A stretch of DNA of 64,000 nt, taken from assembly GCF_016918765.2 (NCBI RefSeq), contig NZ_CP092104.1:2294001-2358000 (forward strand), given 5' to 3'. Shown piece after piece: positions 21,472 through 33,452 of this stretch. How positions within the stretch are numbered: the stretch's first letter is position 1; every line of letters begins with the position of its first letter. The position numbers and the translations under genes were made by a program. The notes under the pieces are model-generated. The model did no database searches. It was not told where the DNA came from and was given only the letters and a program-made list of their open reading frames with translations. Source of the stretch: Flagellatimonas centrodinii. GTDB taxonomy: Bacteria; Pseudomonadota; Gammaproteobacteria; Nevskiales; Nevskiaceae.

Positions 21472-22608
21472 ATGTCCAAGACCATCCTCCGTCGTCACCT
21501 GTATGTGGCGGCCCTGTCGTCATTGATGCTGGCCGCCTGTGCTGGCGCGCCCAAGGCTCCGCCGAAGTACGACAGTGCGTCGACGCCGGAAGCGCAGGCG
21601 GCGACCTTCATTGGCACCAACAAGGACGTGAAACGGATGCCGTCCGTCAGCAAGGTGGCGGTGCTCTCCTGCAACGTGATGTTTGCGCACGCGGCCTCCG
21701 CCCACGCCGGTACCGGCAGCGGCATTCTCGGCGATGTCGGCAACTCCACGCGTGTCGAGGCCAAGGTGTCGGTGTTCTACACGCTGGTCGGACTGACCGA
21801 TGCCGACTATCAGCGCATGACCGACCAGATTTGTGCCAATGCCGAGCAGCGTCTCGCCGGCAGCGGCTTCGACCTGGTTCCGCGGGCGACCTTGATGGCG
21901 AACGAGAAGTATCAGGCGCTGCAGGCCGCGGGTCGCGAGACGCCGTTTGAGTACAAGGCGCCGGGCGCCGGCAAGAGCAGCCGTTACATGGTCTACACGG
22001 TCACTGGTGGGTCACTCTACGATCCGCGGTACATCGGTTCGATGTCGGGCATTGGCCAGGCGTTCAAGGCGGCGAAGGGTACCTCGGCCGATCAGATTGC
22101 CACCGCACTCATGGACCAACTCGGCGCCACCGGCGTCAACATCAATTTGCTGGTCGACTTCGCTGAGTTGCAGTCCAGTGGTCACGGCCGCGGCATTCAG
22201 CTGGCCGATACCAACAAGGCCGAGGTTGGTGGTGAAGTCGGTCTCAGCGTCAGCGGTGATATCGCCTTCCGGGTCAACGAAGGACTCAAGTGCTGGGACC
22301 GATTCGGCAATCGCGAGTGCATGGTGGAGAACGGGTACACCCCGACGCTCGCCAGCACCAACCCGGTGTTGATGAACGAGCAGTTCTACCGCCAGGTGTC
22401 TGACACCACCACGACCGGGGACAAGGCGGTGGCGGTGCTGACCAAGGGGCTCGCGGTGCTGTCGGCCATGGGCGGCGTCAAGGGCAGCAGCCAGAGCACC
22501 ACCCGCTACGAAGTCGAAGTGGAGCCCGCCCAGTTTGGCGATGTCGCCAGCCGTGGTGCCCAGAGCTTCATCGACATGGCCCTGATTACCGCCAAGAGTC
22601 ACCGCTGA
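21472..22608 (+). CDS. Hypothetical outer-membrane-type lipoprotein
   Basis: I do not recognise the family. The 378-residue product has a signal peptide ending in a lipobox LMLAAC with the acylated cysteine at 23, followed by Ala-Gly; no Asp at +2, so outer-membrane sorting is likely. The body has segments such as 'SKVAVLSCNVMFAHAASAHAG', 'INLLVDFAELQSSGHGRG' and 'VEVEPAQFGDVASRGAQSFIDMAL', and two further cysteines in 'LKCWDRFGNRECM' that could form a disulfide. The gene is monocistronic with its own terminator. It is loosely reminiscent of periplasmic alpha/beta proteins that bind pore complexes, but I cannot defend a name. Confidence 0.75.
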   Translation: MSKTILRRHLYVAALSSLMLAACAGAPKAPPKYDSASTPEAQAATFIGTNKDVKRMPSVSKVAVLSCNVMFAHAASAHAGTGSGILGDVGNSTRVEAKVSVFYTLVGLTDADYQRMTDQICANAEQRLAGSGFDLVPRATLMANEKYQALQAAGRETPFEYKAPGAGKSSRYMVYTVTGGSLYDPRYIGSMSGIGQAFKAAKGTSADQIATALMDQLGATGVNINLLVDFAELQSSGHGRGIQLADTNKAEVGGEVGLSVSGDIAFRVNEGLKCWDRFGNRECMVENGYTPTLASTNPVLMNEQFYRQVSDTTTTGDKAVAVLTKGLAVLSAMGGVKGSSQSTTRYEVEVEPAQFGDVASRGAQSFIDMALITAKSHR

Positions 22609-22623
22609 TCCCGTTTCCCTGAG

Positions 22624-22657
22624 CCGGTGGCCGCAGGGATGCGGCCGCCGGTTTTTT
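22624..22657 (+). terminator. Rho-independent terminator after the lipoprotein gene
   Basis: CCGGTGGCCGCA pairs with TGCGGCCGCCGG (one mismatch) around a GGGA loop, then TTTTTT. It lies between the lipoprotein gene and the convergent mutS. Confidence 0.88.
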
Positions 22658-22680
22658 ATGGGGCCTCCACCGCCGACGGT

Positions 22681-25242
<2,562 letters not shown>

Positions 25243-25297
25243 GAGGGTGGGGCACTCCGGGCCTATACTCGGCCGACTATTATCACCAACACGGTGG

Positions 25298-26641
25298 ATG
25301 CCCGTGACCGATCCCCGACGCTGGACCCCCGACAGCTGGCAGATGCGCCCTGCCACCCAGCAGCCGCAATACCCCGACGACAGCGCACTGCAGACCGCGC
25401 TGGCGGATCTCGCGCGGTTGCCGCCGCTGGTGACATCGTGGGAAGTGAATCAGCTCAAGGCACAGCTCGCCCGCGCCCAGGCCGGCGAGTTCTTCGTGCT
25501 GCAGGGGGGTGATTGCGCAGAGAGCTTCGCGGATTGCCAGGCGCCGATCATCGCCAACCGCCTCAAGGTGCTGCTGCAGATGTCGCTGGTGCTGGTGCAT
25601 GGTCTGCGGACCCGTGTGTTGCGCATCGGCCGCTTCGCCGGGCAGTACGCCAAGCCGCGTTCCGCCGATCTGGAAACGCGCGACGGCGTCACCCTGCCGA
25701 GCTATCGCGGGGATCTGGTCAATGCGCCGGCCTTCACGCCGGAAGCACGCGCCCCCGATCCACGGCGATTGCTGGAAGGCCATGCCCGTTCGGCGATGAC
25801 CCTCAACTTCGTTCGCGGCTTGATCGATGGCGGCTTCGCTGACTTGCATCATCCCGAATACTGGGACCTCGACTGGGTCCGTCACTCGCCGTTGGCGGCT
25901 GACTATCAGCGGCGGGTGGACAACCTCGGGGACTCGGTGCGGTTCATGGAGACCCTGGCCGGCCGACCGGTAGGGGACTTTTCCCGTGTCGAGTTCTTCA
26001 CCAGTCACGAGGCACTCCTGCTCTGGGCGGAACAAGCTCAGACCCGGACCGTGCCGCGGGCCGAGGGCTGGTTCAACCTGTCGACCCATTTCCCGTGGAT
26101 CGGGATGCGAACGGCCGACCTCGCTGGCGCCCATGTCGAATACTGCCGGGGCATCGAGAATCCGCTGGGCGTCAAGGTCGGCGCGGCGATGGACAACGAT
26201 TGGTTGCTGGGTCTGTGCGAGACGCTCAACCCGCGACGGATCCCGGGTCGTTTGACGCTCATCCACCGTTTGGGCGCGGCGCAGATCGGCGACCATCTAC
26301 CGCGGATGATCGAGACAGTACGGGAGGCCGGGCATCCGGTGCTATGGCTGTGCGACCCCATGCACGGCAACACCCGCAGTACCGGCAATGGCTACAAGAC
26401 ACGGCCGTTCGACGCGATTCTTGATGAACTGACACAGGCCTTCGACCTGCATCGGGGCTGTGGGTCGCGCCTGGGCGGGGTTCACCTGGAGCTGACCGGA
26501 GAGGACGTCACCGAATGTACCGGGGGCGCCCGCAACCTGACCGAAACCGACTTGTCGCGGGCGTATACCTCCACCGTCGACCCCCGGCTGAACTACGAAC
26601 AGGCGCTGGAACTGGCGCTGAAGATCGTCGAGATGGGCTGA
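25298..26641 (+). CDS. 3-deoxy-7-phosphoheptulonate synthase, class II
   Basis: This enzyme catalyses the first step of the shikimate pathway: PEP plus erythrose-4-phosphate gives DAHP. The 447-residue length and '[16 protein letters not shown]' (C73 is the expected metal ligand), 'YAKPRSA', 'CDPMHGNT' and '[17 protein letters not shown]' mark it as the plant/mycobacterial-type class II (AroG-II), not the class I AroF/G/H type. No chorismate mutase domain is fused. The start ATG at 25298 gives [14 protein letters not shown], and WTPDSW is conserved at the N-terminus of the family. Confidence 0.93.
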   Translation: MPVTDPRRWTPDSWQMRPATQQPQYPDDSALQTALADLARLPPLVTSWEVNQLKAQLARAQAGEFFVLQGGDCAESFADCQAPIIANRLKVLLQMSLVLVHGLRTRVLRIGRFAGQYAKPRSADLETRDGVTLPSYRGDLVNAPAFTPEARAPDPRRLLEGHARSAMTLNFVRGLIDGGFADLHHPEYWDLDWVRHSPLAADYQRRVDNLGDSVRFMETLAGRPVGDFSRVEFFTSHEALLLWAEQAQTRTVPRAEGWFNLSTHFPWIGMRTADLAGAHVEYCRGIENPLGVKVGAAMDNDWLLGLCETLNPRRIPGRLTLIHRLGAAQIGDHLPRMIETVREAGHPVLWLCDPMHGNTRSTGNGYKTRPFDAILDELTQAFDLHRGCGSRLGGVHLELTGEDVTECTGGARNLTETDLSRAYTSTVDPRLNYEQALELALKIVEMG

Positions 26642-26664
26642 CGGCCGGTCGGCGGCCGTCAGCC
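26636..26664. terminator. Possible bidirectional terminator between DAHP synthase and fadE
   Basis: GGCTGACGGCC and GGCCGTCAGCC form a perfect 11-bp stem that starts inside the last codons of the DAHP synthase gene. No T-run follows on either strand, so strength is uncertain. Confidence 0.4.
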
Positions 26665-26674
26665 TGACTCGGGG

Positions 26675-28957
26675 CTAGGCCGCGCGGCGCTGCGGCTGAT
26701 CTTCTGTCGCGCTGTTCGGCGGGGCGCCGAAGTAAATGCCATCGGTGCCCTTGTCTTCATCGAAGTACTGCGCTGGCGTGAAAACGTCGACTTCGATCGC
26801 GTTCAAGCGCGCCGCATGGGCAGCCGTGACACGGTCGGCCTCTTCGCGGCTGATGAGGTTGAGTTTCACGGCCTCGTCAACCACGGTTTCGGCGCTACCG
26901 CGGGGCAGTTTGCGCTGCCGCTGGGCGACGGCCAGCTTGTTGAGCACCGGCTGGACCTCCCCGAGCAACCGGAAGGTCTGCAGCAGGCGACCGGCGCCGG
27001 GTTGCGCTGCATCCGGCATGAACACGCCGGCATGCAGGCGCCGGTACTGTTCGCCATCGGCTTGAATGGTCAGTGCGGCCTTGTGCGCCATGGTGTCGTT
27101 GGGCAAGCGACCGACCGGGTTGATGCGAACCCACCATGCCGCCAGTCCGCGCATCAGGCTGCCCAGCACGCCGTCGAAGTTGGCAATGATGCCCTCGAAG
27201 GCCTGCTGTACCTGGGCCAGCGCGAAGTTCACGCTGTAGTGCACCAACGGCAGATCTTCGCGGCGTGCACCCTCGGCCTCGAAGCGCCGCAGCGCGCCGG
27301 TGGCCAGCACCATCCACGCCAGCGCATCGGCATAGCGGCCGGTCAAGGCTCCGCGGGCTTTCAACTTGCCACCAATGGCAAACATGGCGAGGTCGGTGAG
27401 CAGCGCGAAGCGGCTCGCGGACCAGCCGAGTCGCCGGTAATAGCGGCGCGTTTCCGGATGGGCGTCCGGTACCGACACGGTCCAGCCGCGGGTGACGCTG
27501 CGGGTGAGCGCGCGGCCGATCCCCAGCACGAAATGCTTGATCCAGCCCACCAGGTTGTCGCGGAAGGCGCCAGCATCGTCCTGCTCGACAGCGTTCACCA
27601 CCTTCAGTGCATAGGGGTGGCAGCGGGTAGCGCCCTGGCCGAAGATGATCAGGGTGCGGGTCATGATGTTGGCGCCCTCCACCGTGACCCCGACCGGGGC
27701 GCTGGTGTAGCCACCGCCGACGATGTTGTTCGGGCCCTGCATCACACCAGCACCGGCAAACACATCCATGCCGTCGATGCTGAGCTGGCGGGTCAGCTCG
27801 GTGGTGTAGGCCTTCAGCACCGCCGAGACCACCGGCGGCTGTTCGCCGGCATCGATGGCGGAGCAGGCATGCACGCGAGCGCCTTCCATCATGTAGGTGA
27901 GGGCGGCGATCTTGCCGACCTTGTCCTCGATACCTTCCATCCGGCCGATGGGGATGCCGAACTGTTGCCGCACCATCGAATAGGGGCCGGTGACGGCCGA
28001 CAGCATGCGGGCACCGCCGACAGCACCGGCAGGAAGCGATACCGCACGTCCACCGGCCAGCTGTTCCATCAGCATGCGCCAGCCCTGGCCGGCCTTTTCC
28101 GGACCGCCGATGATGTTGTCGGCAGGGACCACCACGTCCTTGCCGATCAGCGGGCCGTTGTAGAAGGGATCGCCGATCGGCAGGTGATGATCGCCGCTCT
28201 CGAAGCCGGGCGTGCCGCGCTCGACCAGCACGCAGGTGATACCGATGTCCTCGCCCTTGCCGAGCAGGTTGTCGGGGTCATGCAGCGCGCAGGCAATGGT
28301 GGCGAGGTTGGCGATGGGCGCCAGGGTGATGTAGCGCTTGCGGAAGTTGAGGCGGATCTTGATCGTGTCGCCGTCCTTGAACACCTCACCTTCGGCCTTG
28401 ATGCTGGCCGCATCGGAACCCGCCGTCGGCTCGGTCAGACCGAAACAGGGCACGTACTCACCGCTCGCCAGCTTCGGCAGATAGCCGTCTTTCTGTGTCT
28501 GGGTGCCATAGTGCTTGATCAGCTCGGCCGCACCCAGCGAGTTGGGAATCACCACCAGGGTGCCGACGGTGGCGTTGACGGCGCCGATCTTGGCGAGAAT
28601 GGTGCTGATCGCCAGCGTCGAGAAGGCCTTGCCGCCGTATTCGCGAGGGATCAGGAAGCTCATGAAGCCTTCACGCTTGATGAAGTCGACGACCTCGTCC
28701 GGGACACGGCGGGTCCGGCTGATGGTGTAGGGGTCGATCATCTTCAGCAGAGTCTCGACCGGGCCGTCGAGAAACGCCTGTTCCTCTTCCGACAGCGCGC
28801 TGTAGGGATCCTGCAGCATCTTGTTGAAGTCCGGATTGCCGCGGAAGAATTCGCCGTCGATCCACACCGTGCCGGCTTCCAGCGCCTGGCGCTCGGTATC
28901 GGAGATCCGCGGCAGGATCTGATTGGCTTTCATCCAGTTCATCAGGGTGGCAAACAT
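26675..28957 (-). CDS. fadE: Acyl-CoA dehydrogenase FadE
   Basis: This is the first dehydrogenation step of fatty-acid beta-oxidation. The 760 residues hold an ACAD core ('CFGLTEPTAGSDAASIK', 'GGGYTSAPVGVTVEGANIMTR') and the long C-terminal extension (DUF1974) characteristic of the FadE group. It lacks the N-terminal membrane helices of E. coli FadE (814 aa), which explains the shorter length. It lies upstream on the plus axis of the hydratase/dehydrogenase and thiolase genes and on the same strand, so it is the last gene of the block, but a strong terminator separates it from them. Confidence 0.9.
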   Translation of the reverse strand: MFATLMNWMKANQILPRISDTERQALEAGTVWIDGEFFRGNPDFNKMLQDPYSALSEEEQAFLDGPVETLLKMIDPYTISRTRRVPDEVVDFIKREGFMSFLIPREYGGKAFSTLAISTILAKIGAVNATVGTLVVIPNSLGAAELIKHYGTQTQKDGYLPKLASGEYVPCFGLTEPTAGSDAASIKAEGEVFKDGDTIKIRLNFRKRYITLAPIANLATIACALHDPDNLLGKGEDIGITCVLVERGTPGFESGDHHLPIGDPFYNGPLIGKDVVVPADNIIGGPEKAGQGWRMLMEQLAGGRAVSLPAGAVGGARMLSAVTGPYSMVRQQFGIPIGRMEGIEDKVGKIAALTYMMEGARVHACSAIDAGEQPPVVSAVLKAYTTELTRQLSIDGMDVFAGAGVMQGPNNIVGGGYTSAPVGVTVEGANIMTRTLIIFGQGATRCHPYALKVVNAVEQDDAGAFRDNLVGWIKHFVLGIGRALTRSVTRGWTVSVPDAHPETRRYYRRLGWSASRFALLTDLAMFAIGGKLKARGALTGRYADALAWMVLATGALRRFEAEGARREDLPLVHYSVNFALAQVQQAFEGIIANFDGVLGSLMRGLAAWWVRINPVGRLPNDTMAHKAALTIQADGEQYRRLHAGVFMPDAAQPGAGRLLQTFRLLGEVQPVLNKLAVAQRQRKLPRGSAETVVDEAVKLNLISREEADRVTAAHAARLNAIEVDVFTPAQYFDEDKGTDGIYFGAPPNSATEDQPQRRAA

Positions 28958-28986
28958 GGGGCAGGGCCCTCCAGAAAATGAATTTG

Positions 28987-29009
28987 ACTGCGGTCAGTCT
29001 TACCGCAGT
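28987..29009. promoter_or_regulatory. Inverted repeat upstream of fadE (candidate operator)
   Basis: ACTGCGGT (28987-28994) and ACCGCAGT (29002-29009) are perfect 8-bp arms with a 7-bp spacer, 30 bp upstream of the fadE ATG. The position suits a repressor site. The likely regulator is unknown; the TetR gene at 32.8 kb is one candidate. Confidence 0.4.
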
Positions 29010-29096
29010 GCAGCACGCGATGCAAAGGCCATAGTGTCAGCTCCGACAACCGGGGGTGTCGCATGTTCGGAGATAAGCTGCAGCTTGTTGAAAAGC

Positions 29097-29137
29097 CGGA
29101 AAAAACGACAACGCCCGCAGCAGCGGGCGTTGTCGTT
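29097..29137 (-). terminator. Rho-independent terminator of the hydratase/dehydrogenase operon
   Basis: Perfect 15-bp arms (29104-29118 and 29123-29137) around AGCA. Read on the minus strand the stem is followed by TTTTTT. It separates the thiolase-hydratase unit from fadE. Confidence 0.9.
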
Positions 29138-29151
29138 TGCCACCGGCTGGC

Positions 29152-31287
29152 CTACTCGAACCGACGGCCTTCCTTGGCCATCTTGACGAGAATCGGCGCC
29201 GGTTTGAACCGATCACCGTACTTCCGTGCCAGTTCGCGAGAGCGCTTGACGAAGTTCTCAACCCCATAGGCATTGATGAACTGCAGCGCGCCGCCCTGGA
29301 AGGGCGCAAAGCCCCAGCCGAAGATGGAGCCGATGTTGGTATCGGCAACGGTCTCGACCACGCCCTCGGCATGACACTTGGCGGCTTCGTTGGCCTGCGC
29401 AAACATCATGCGATCGATCAGTTCCTGCTGGGGCAGTTGCGTGTCGGCCAGCGGGAAGTGCTCGGCCAGCCCTGCCCACAGGTGCTTCTGGCCGCCGGCG
29501 GGATAGTCGTAGAGCCCCTTGCCCGCCTTCTTGCCCGGGCGGTCGAGCTGTTTCACCATCTTTTCAATGACCGCCACACCGGGATGTTCGACCACCGGCT
29601 TGCCGGCGGCGGCGAGGTCCTTGCGGGTCTGTTCGAGGATGTGCATCGACAGCGACATCGACACCTCGTCCTGCACCGCCAGCGGCCCCACCGGCATACC
29701 TGCCTGCAGGCCCGCCACTTCAATCGACCGCGGGTGTTGTCCCTCAGCCAGCAGGGTCAGGCCTTCCATCGGGTAGGTGGCGAAGCAGCGGCTGGTGTAG
29801 AAGCCGCGGGAATCGTTGACCACGATCGGTGTCTTCTTGATCTGCTGGACGTAGTCGAAGCCGCGCGCCAGGGTTTCCTTGCTGGTCTTCTTGCCCTTGA
29901 TGATTTCCACCAGCGGCATCTTGTCCACCGGCGAGAAGAAGTGCAGGCCGATGAAGTTCTTCGGCCGTTCGCTGGCTTCGGCGAGGCCGGTGATCGGCAG
30001 GGTCGAGGTGTTGGAAGCGAATACCGCATCCTTGCCGAGCATGGCTTCTGCCTTGCGGGTGACGTCGGCCTTGATGCCGCGGTCCTCAAATACCGCCTCG
30101 ATGATGAGGTCACAGCCCTTGAGCAGCTCGTAGGCAGTGGTCGGCGTGATCCGTGCCAGCAGGGCAGCCTTGCCCTCGGCGCTCTCGCGGCCCTTCTTCA
30201 TGGCCTTGTCGAGCAGGTTTTCGGAATAGGCCTTGCCCTTGTCGGCCGCCTCTTGGGTGGTATCCAGCAGGACCACTTCGATCCCGACCTTGGCCGAGAC
30301 GTAGGCGATGCCCGCGCCCATCATGCCGGCACCGAGGATGCCGAGCTTCTTCACCGTCGAGCGTTCGATGCCCTCGGGACGTGAACTGCCCTTGTTGATG
30401 CCGTTGAGCTGGAACCACAGGGTGCCGATCATGTTCTTGCTGACCTGGCCCACCACCAGCTCGGCGAAGTAGCGGCTCTCGACCCGACAGCCGGTATCGA
30501 AGTCGGTGATGCCGCCCTCGAACACGCAGCTCATGATGTTGGTCACGGCGGGATAGTTGCCGTAGCTCTTGGCGCTGGCCATGGAGGGCGCAATCGCCCA
30601 CACCTGAGCGTTGGCAGGGGACTTGGAGTCGCCGCCCGGCCAGCGGAATTTCTTGTCATCCCAGGGCTGCACGGCCTTCGGGTTAGCGGCAATCCAGGCC
30701 TTGGCCTTGGTGATCATCTCTTCCGGCGTCTCTGCCAGCTCATGGATGATGCCCTGTTTCACGGCCGCCTCGGCGCGCAGTTCCTTGCCTTCGAGCATCA
30801 GCGGCAGGGCCGGCTGAATGCCGATCAACCGGGGCAACCGCTGTGTGCCGCCGCCACCCGGAAGCACGCCCAGCTTCACCTCCGGCAGGCCGAACTTGGC
30901 TTTGGGGTTGTTCAGTGCAATGCGGTAGTGGCAGGCCAGGGCCAGCTCGAGGCCGCCACCCAAGGCGGTGCCGTTCAGTGCCGCGACCACCGGTCGGCCG
31001 CATTTTTCGAGCCGACGCAGCAAGGCCTTGAACTGTTCTGCAAGTTCAAACGCATCCTGTGGATCGGTGATCTTGAACAGGCCCTCGATGTCGGCGCCGG
31101 CGAGAAATTCCTTCTTGCCGGAGGTGAGGATCACGCCGGTGATCGAGGGGTCACGCTCGATCTGGCCGATGGCGTCGAGAAATGGTCCGGTAAGGGCCTC
31201 GTTGAGCACGTTCATGGAACGGCCCGGCATGTCCAGCGTAAGGGTGACGACGCCTTGGGCGTCCTTTTCAAATTTGACTGCGGTCAT
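29152..31287 (-). CDS. Fatty-acid oxidation alpha subunit: enoyl-CoA hydratase / 3-hydroxyacyl-CoA dehydrogenase
   Basis: This is a 711-residue multifunctional protein of FadB/FadJ type that hydrates enoyl-CoA and oxidises the L-3-hydroxyacyl-CoA with NAD. The N-terminal crotonase domain keeps both catalytic glutamates (E114 in 'GGGLELAL', E136 in 'GLPEVKLGV'). The NAD loop GAGMMGAG is at 319-326, and 'GLHFFSPVDKMPLVEII' carries the dehydrogenase histidine. It partners the thiolase encoded 108 bp upstream. The length is nearer FadJ (714) than FadB (729), but gene names cannot be told apart from this alone. Confidence 0.93.
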   Translation of the reverse strand: MTAVKFEKDAQGVVTLTLDMPGRSMNVLNEALTGPFLDAIGQIERDPSITGVILTSGKKEFLAGADIEGLFKITDPQDAFELAEQFKALLRRLEKCGRPVVAALNGTALGGGLELALACHYRIALNNPKAKFGLPEVKLGVLPGGGGTQRLPRLIGIQPALPLMLEGKELRAEAAVKQGIIHELAETPEEMITKAKAWIAANPKAVQPWDDKKFRWPGGDSKSPANAQVWAIAPSMASAKSYGNYPAVTNIMSCVFEGGITDFDTGCRVESRYFAELVVGQVSKNMIGTLWFQLNGINKGSSRPEGIERSTVKKLGILGAGMMGAGIAYVSAKVGIEVVLLDTTQEAADKGKAYSENLLDKAMKKGRESAEGKAALLARITPTTAYELLKGCDLIIEAVFEDRGIKADVTRKAEAMLGKDAVFASNTSTLPITGLAEASERPKNFIGLHFFSPVDKMPLVEIIKGKKTSKETLARGFDYVQQIKKTPIVVNDSRGFYTSRCFATYPMEGLTLLAEGQHPRSIEVAGLQAGMPVGPLAVQDEVSMSLSMHILEQTRKDLAAAGKPVVEHPGVAVIEKMVKQLDRPGKKAGKGLYDYPAGGQKHLWAGLAEHFPLADTQLPQQELIDRMMFAQANEAAKCHAEGVVETVADTNIGSIFGWGFAPFQGGALQFINAYGVENFVKRSRELARKYGDRFKPAPILVKMAKEGRRFE

Positions 31288-31395
31288 TTTCGGTTCCGGA
31301 AATCGAGAATCGGGAATGGAGAATCGGAATGGCGGCGTGAGATCGGGCAGGGCGGGTTCGCGGCTAGCGATGTCCCGTTCCCGATGCTCCGCAAC

Positions 31396-32601
31396 TCATA
31401 CGCGCTCGATGATGGTGGCGATGCCCATGCCCGCACCCACGCACAGCGAGGCCAGGCCGGTTTGCTTGTCCTGACGCTCCAGCTCGTCGAGCAGGGTGCC
31501 GAGGATGATGCAACCGGTGGCGCCCAGCGGATGGCCCATGGCGATAGACCCGCCGTTGACATTGACTTTGGACTCGTCGATCTCAAGGTCGCGCATGGCG
31601 CGCAGCACCACTGCAGCGAAAGCTTCGTTGATCTCGAAAAGATCGATGTCCTTGGCTGACATCTTGGCGCGCGCCAGGGCCTTCTTCGACGCCGGGCCGA
31701 TACCGGTCAGCATGATGGTGGGCTCGGAGCCGATCACTGCGGTCTGCACAATGCGCGCGCGCGGCTTGAGTCCCAGTTTGCGCCCCATTTTCTTGCTGCC
31801 GATGAGCATCAGTCCGGCGCCATCGACGATGCCTGAACTGTTGCCGGCGTGGTGGACGTGGTTGATCTTTTCGAGGGTGGTGTACTTGCGCATCGCGGTG
31901 GCGTCGAAGCCCATCAGGCCCATCTGCTCGAACGACGGTTTGAGCTGGCCCAGGCCCTCCTGCGTGGCGTCGGCGCGAATGAACTCGTCATGGTCGAGCA
32001 CGGTGAGGCCGTTGACGTCCTTCACCGGCACCAGCGACTTGCTGAAGTAACCCTGCTCGCGGGCGTGGGCAGCCTTCTTCTGCGACCGCAGTGCAAACGC
32101 GTCGACTTCCGAGCGCGAAAAGCCCTCCAGGGTGGCGATGGTGTCGGCGCCGATGCCCTGCGGCGCGAAACCGGTGAGCTGGTTGATCCGCGGATCCATC
32201 GCCCAGGCGCCGCCGTCCGAACCCATGGCCCAGCGCGACATGCTCTCGACACCACCAGCCACCACCAGGTCTTCCATTCCGGACATGACTTTCTGTGCCG
32301 CGAGGTTCACCGACTCCAGGCCGGATGCGCAGAACCGCGACTGGGTGACGCCGGCAACCGATTCGGCCCACTTGGCATAGAGGACGGCGGTACGGGCGAT
32401 ATCGGCGCCCTGTTCGCCAACCGGCGTCACGCAACCGAGCACCAAGTCGTCGACCAGGGCGGTGTCGAGTTGATTGCGCCCCTGAAGGGCCCACAGCAGG
32501 TTGGCCACCAGGTGAACCGGGGTGACCTGATGCAGGCTGCCATCCTTCTTGCCCTTGCCGCGCGGCGTCCGCACGGCGTCGTAGATATACGCTTCGCTCA
32601 T
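31396..32601 (-). CDS. Acetyl-CoA C-acyltransferase (3-ketoacyl-CoA thiolase)
   Basis: This beta-subunit thiolase cleaves 3-ketoacyl-CoA in beta-oxidation. In its 401 residues the nucleophile is C91 ([10 protein letters not shown]), the general base is H357 ([10 protein letters not shown]) and the second cysteine is C387 (SLCVGAGMG). '[17 protein letters not shown]' is typical of the FadA/acetyl-CoA acetyltransferase group. It is the first gene of the minus-strand operon with the alpha subunit. Upstream lies an inverted repeat shared with the divergent TetR gene. Confidence 0.94.
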   Translation of the reverse strand: MSEAYIYDAVRTPRGKGKKDGSLHQVTPVHLVANLLWALQGRNQLDTALVDDLVLGCVTPVGEQGADIARTAVLYAKWAESVAGVTQSRFCASGLESVNLAAQKVMSGMEDLVVAGGVESMSRWAMGSDGGAWAMDPRINQLTGFAPQGIGADTIATLEGFSRSEVDAFALRSQKKAAHAREQGYFSKSLVPVKDVNGLTVLDHDEFIRADATQEGLGQLKPSFEQMGLMGFDATAMRKYTTLEKINHVHHAGNSSGIVDGAGLMLIGSKKMGRKLGLKPRARIVQTAVIGSEPTIMLTGIGPASKKALARAKMSAKDIDLFEINEAFAAVVLRAMRDLEIDESKVNVNGGSIAMGHPLGATGCIILGTLLDELERQDKQTGLASLCVGAGMGIATIIERV

Positions 32602-32625
32602 GTAAGTTCTCAGTCGGTTGCAATG

Positions 32626-32644
32626 GTAAGGTAATTAACCTTAC
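32626..32644. promoter_or_regulatory. Inverted repeat between thiolase and TetR genes (candidate operator)
   Basis: GTAAGGT, AATTA, ACCTTAC is a perfect 19-bp inverted repeat 25 bp upstream of the thiolase ATG and 147 bp upstream of the TetR ATG. Size, symmetry and the divergent layout suit a TetR operator controlling both directions. Nothing else is recognisable in the 189-bp gap. Confidence 0.55.
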
Positions 32645-32790
32645 GCTCAGATTGTGCGGAAGTGCTCAGCGCGATCCTTGTCGCGGAGCGTCGGACAGTA
32701 TGAAGCTTTTCGAGGATATTATCGGTCAGTTCCAGGGTCAAACCGGGAGCCCGTGATCGAGCCCTGTTGTAGTAACAAGAGTTTCCATAG

Positions 32791-33429
32791 ATGACCAAAC
32801 GTGGATTGAAGGACGCAACGGAAGCACCCCAACCCGAAGTCGACCGACGCCGGCTCGACCCCCAGACCCGCATCCGGATCGAGCAGGCCGTGCTCGATAT
32901 CTTTGCCGAACGGGAATTCCACCGGGTCGGGCTGATCGAGATCGCCCGCGCTGCCAATGTCTCGCTGCAGACCATTTACAAGTATTACGGCAGCAAAGAG
33001 GCCCTCCTTTTTTCCAGTCTTGATGCCTGGTTGGGGAAGCTGGCCTCACGGATGATCGACCATCTGCAGGGGATCGAGGACTTCAAGGAGCGCCTTCGCA
33101 AGGTCTTCTGGGTGACCCTGGACTTCTTCGACAAGAACCCCAAGGTGGCGCAGATCATCATGTCCAGCGTCTACGTCAACACCTGGCGCAAGCAGCAGAA
33201 TTACCAGAACCCGGTGCTGTTCGGAACCTTTCTCAAGGTGCTGGGCGAGGGGCGCTCACGCGGCGTGCTGAACGATGAAGTCGAAGAGAAATACCTGCTC
33301 GACATCATCATGGGGGTCATGGGGCGGCTGGTGCAGATGCACGTCCATCGGGGTCAACGGGAGCCGCTGACCGCCCAGGCCAACCCGCTGTTCGAGATGT
33401 TGTGGCGGGCGATCGCGAAGCCGGCGTGA
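32791..33429 (+). CDS. TetR/AcrR family transcriptional regulator
   Basis: This is a 212-residue regulator. An N-terminal charged tail of about 25 residues precedes the TetR helix-turn-helix 'VGLIEIARAANVSLQTIYKYYGSKEALL' (about 47-74), and the C-terminal helices form the ligand and dimer domain. Divergence from the thiolase operon and the palindrome between them suggest it represses beta-oxidation and is released by acyl-CoA, as FadR/PsrA-type TetR proteins do. The ligand is inferred, not shown. It is 24 bp from the convergent MBL gene. Confidence 0.9.
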   Translation: MTKRGLKDATEAPQPEVDRRRLDPQTRIRIEQAVLDIFAEREFHRVGLIEIARAANVSLQTIYKYYGSKEALLFSSLDAWLGKLASRMIDHLQGIEDFKERLRKVFWVTLDFFDKNPKVAQIIMSSVYVNTWRKQQNYQNPVLFGTFLKVLGEGRSRGVLNDEVEEKYLLDIIMGVMGRLVQMHVHRGQREPLTAQANPLFEMLWRAIAKPA

Positions 33430-33452
33430 ACCTCGCCCGCGAGCCGCGCCCG

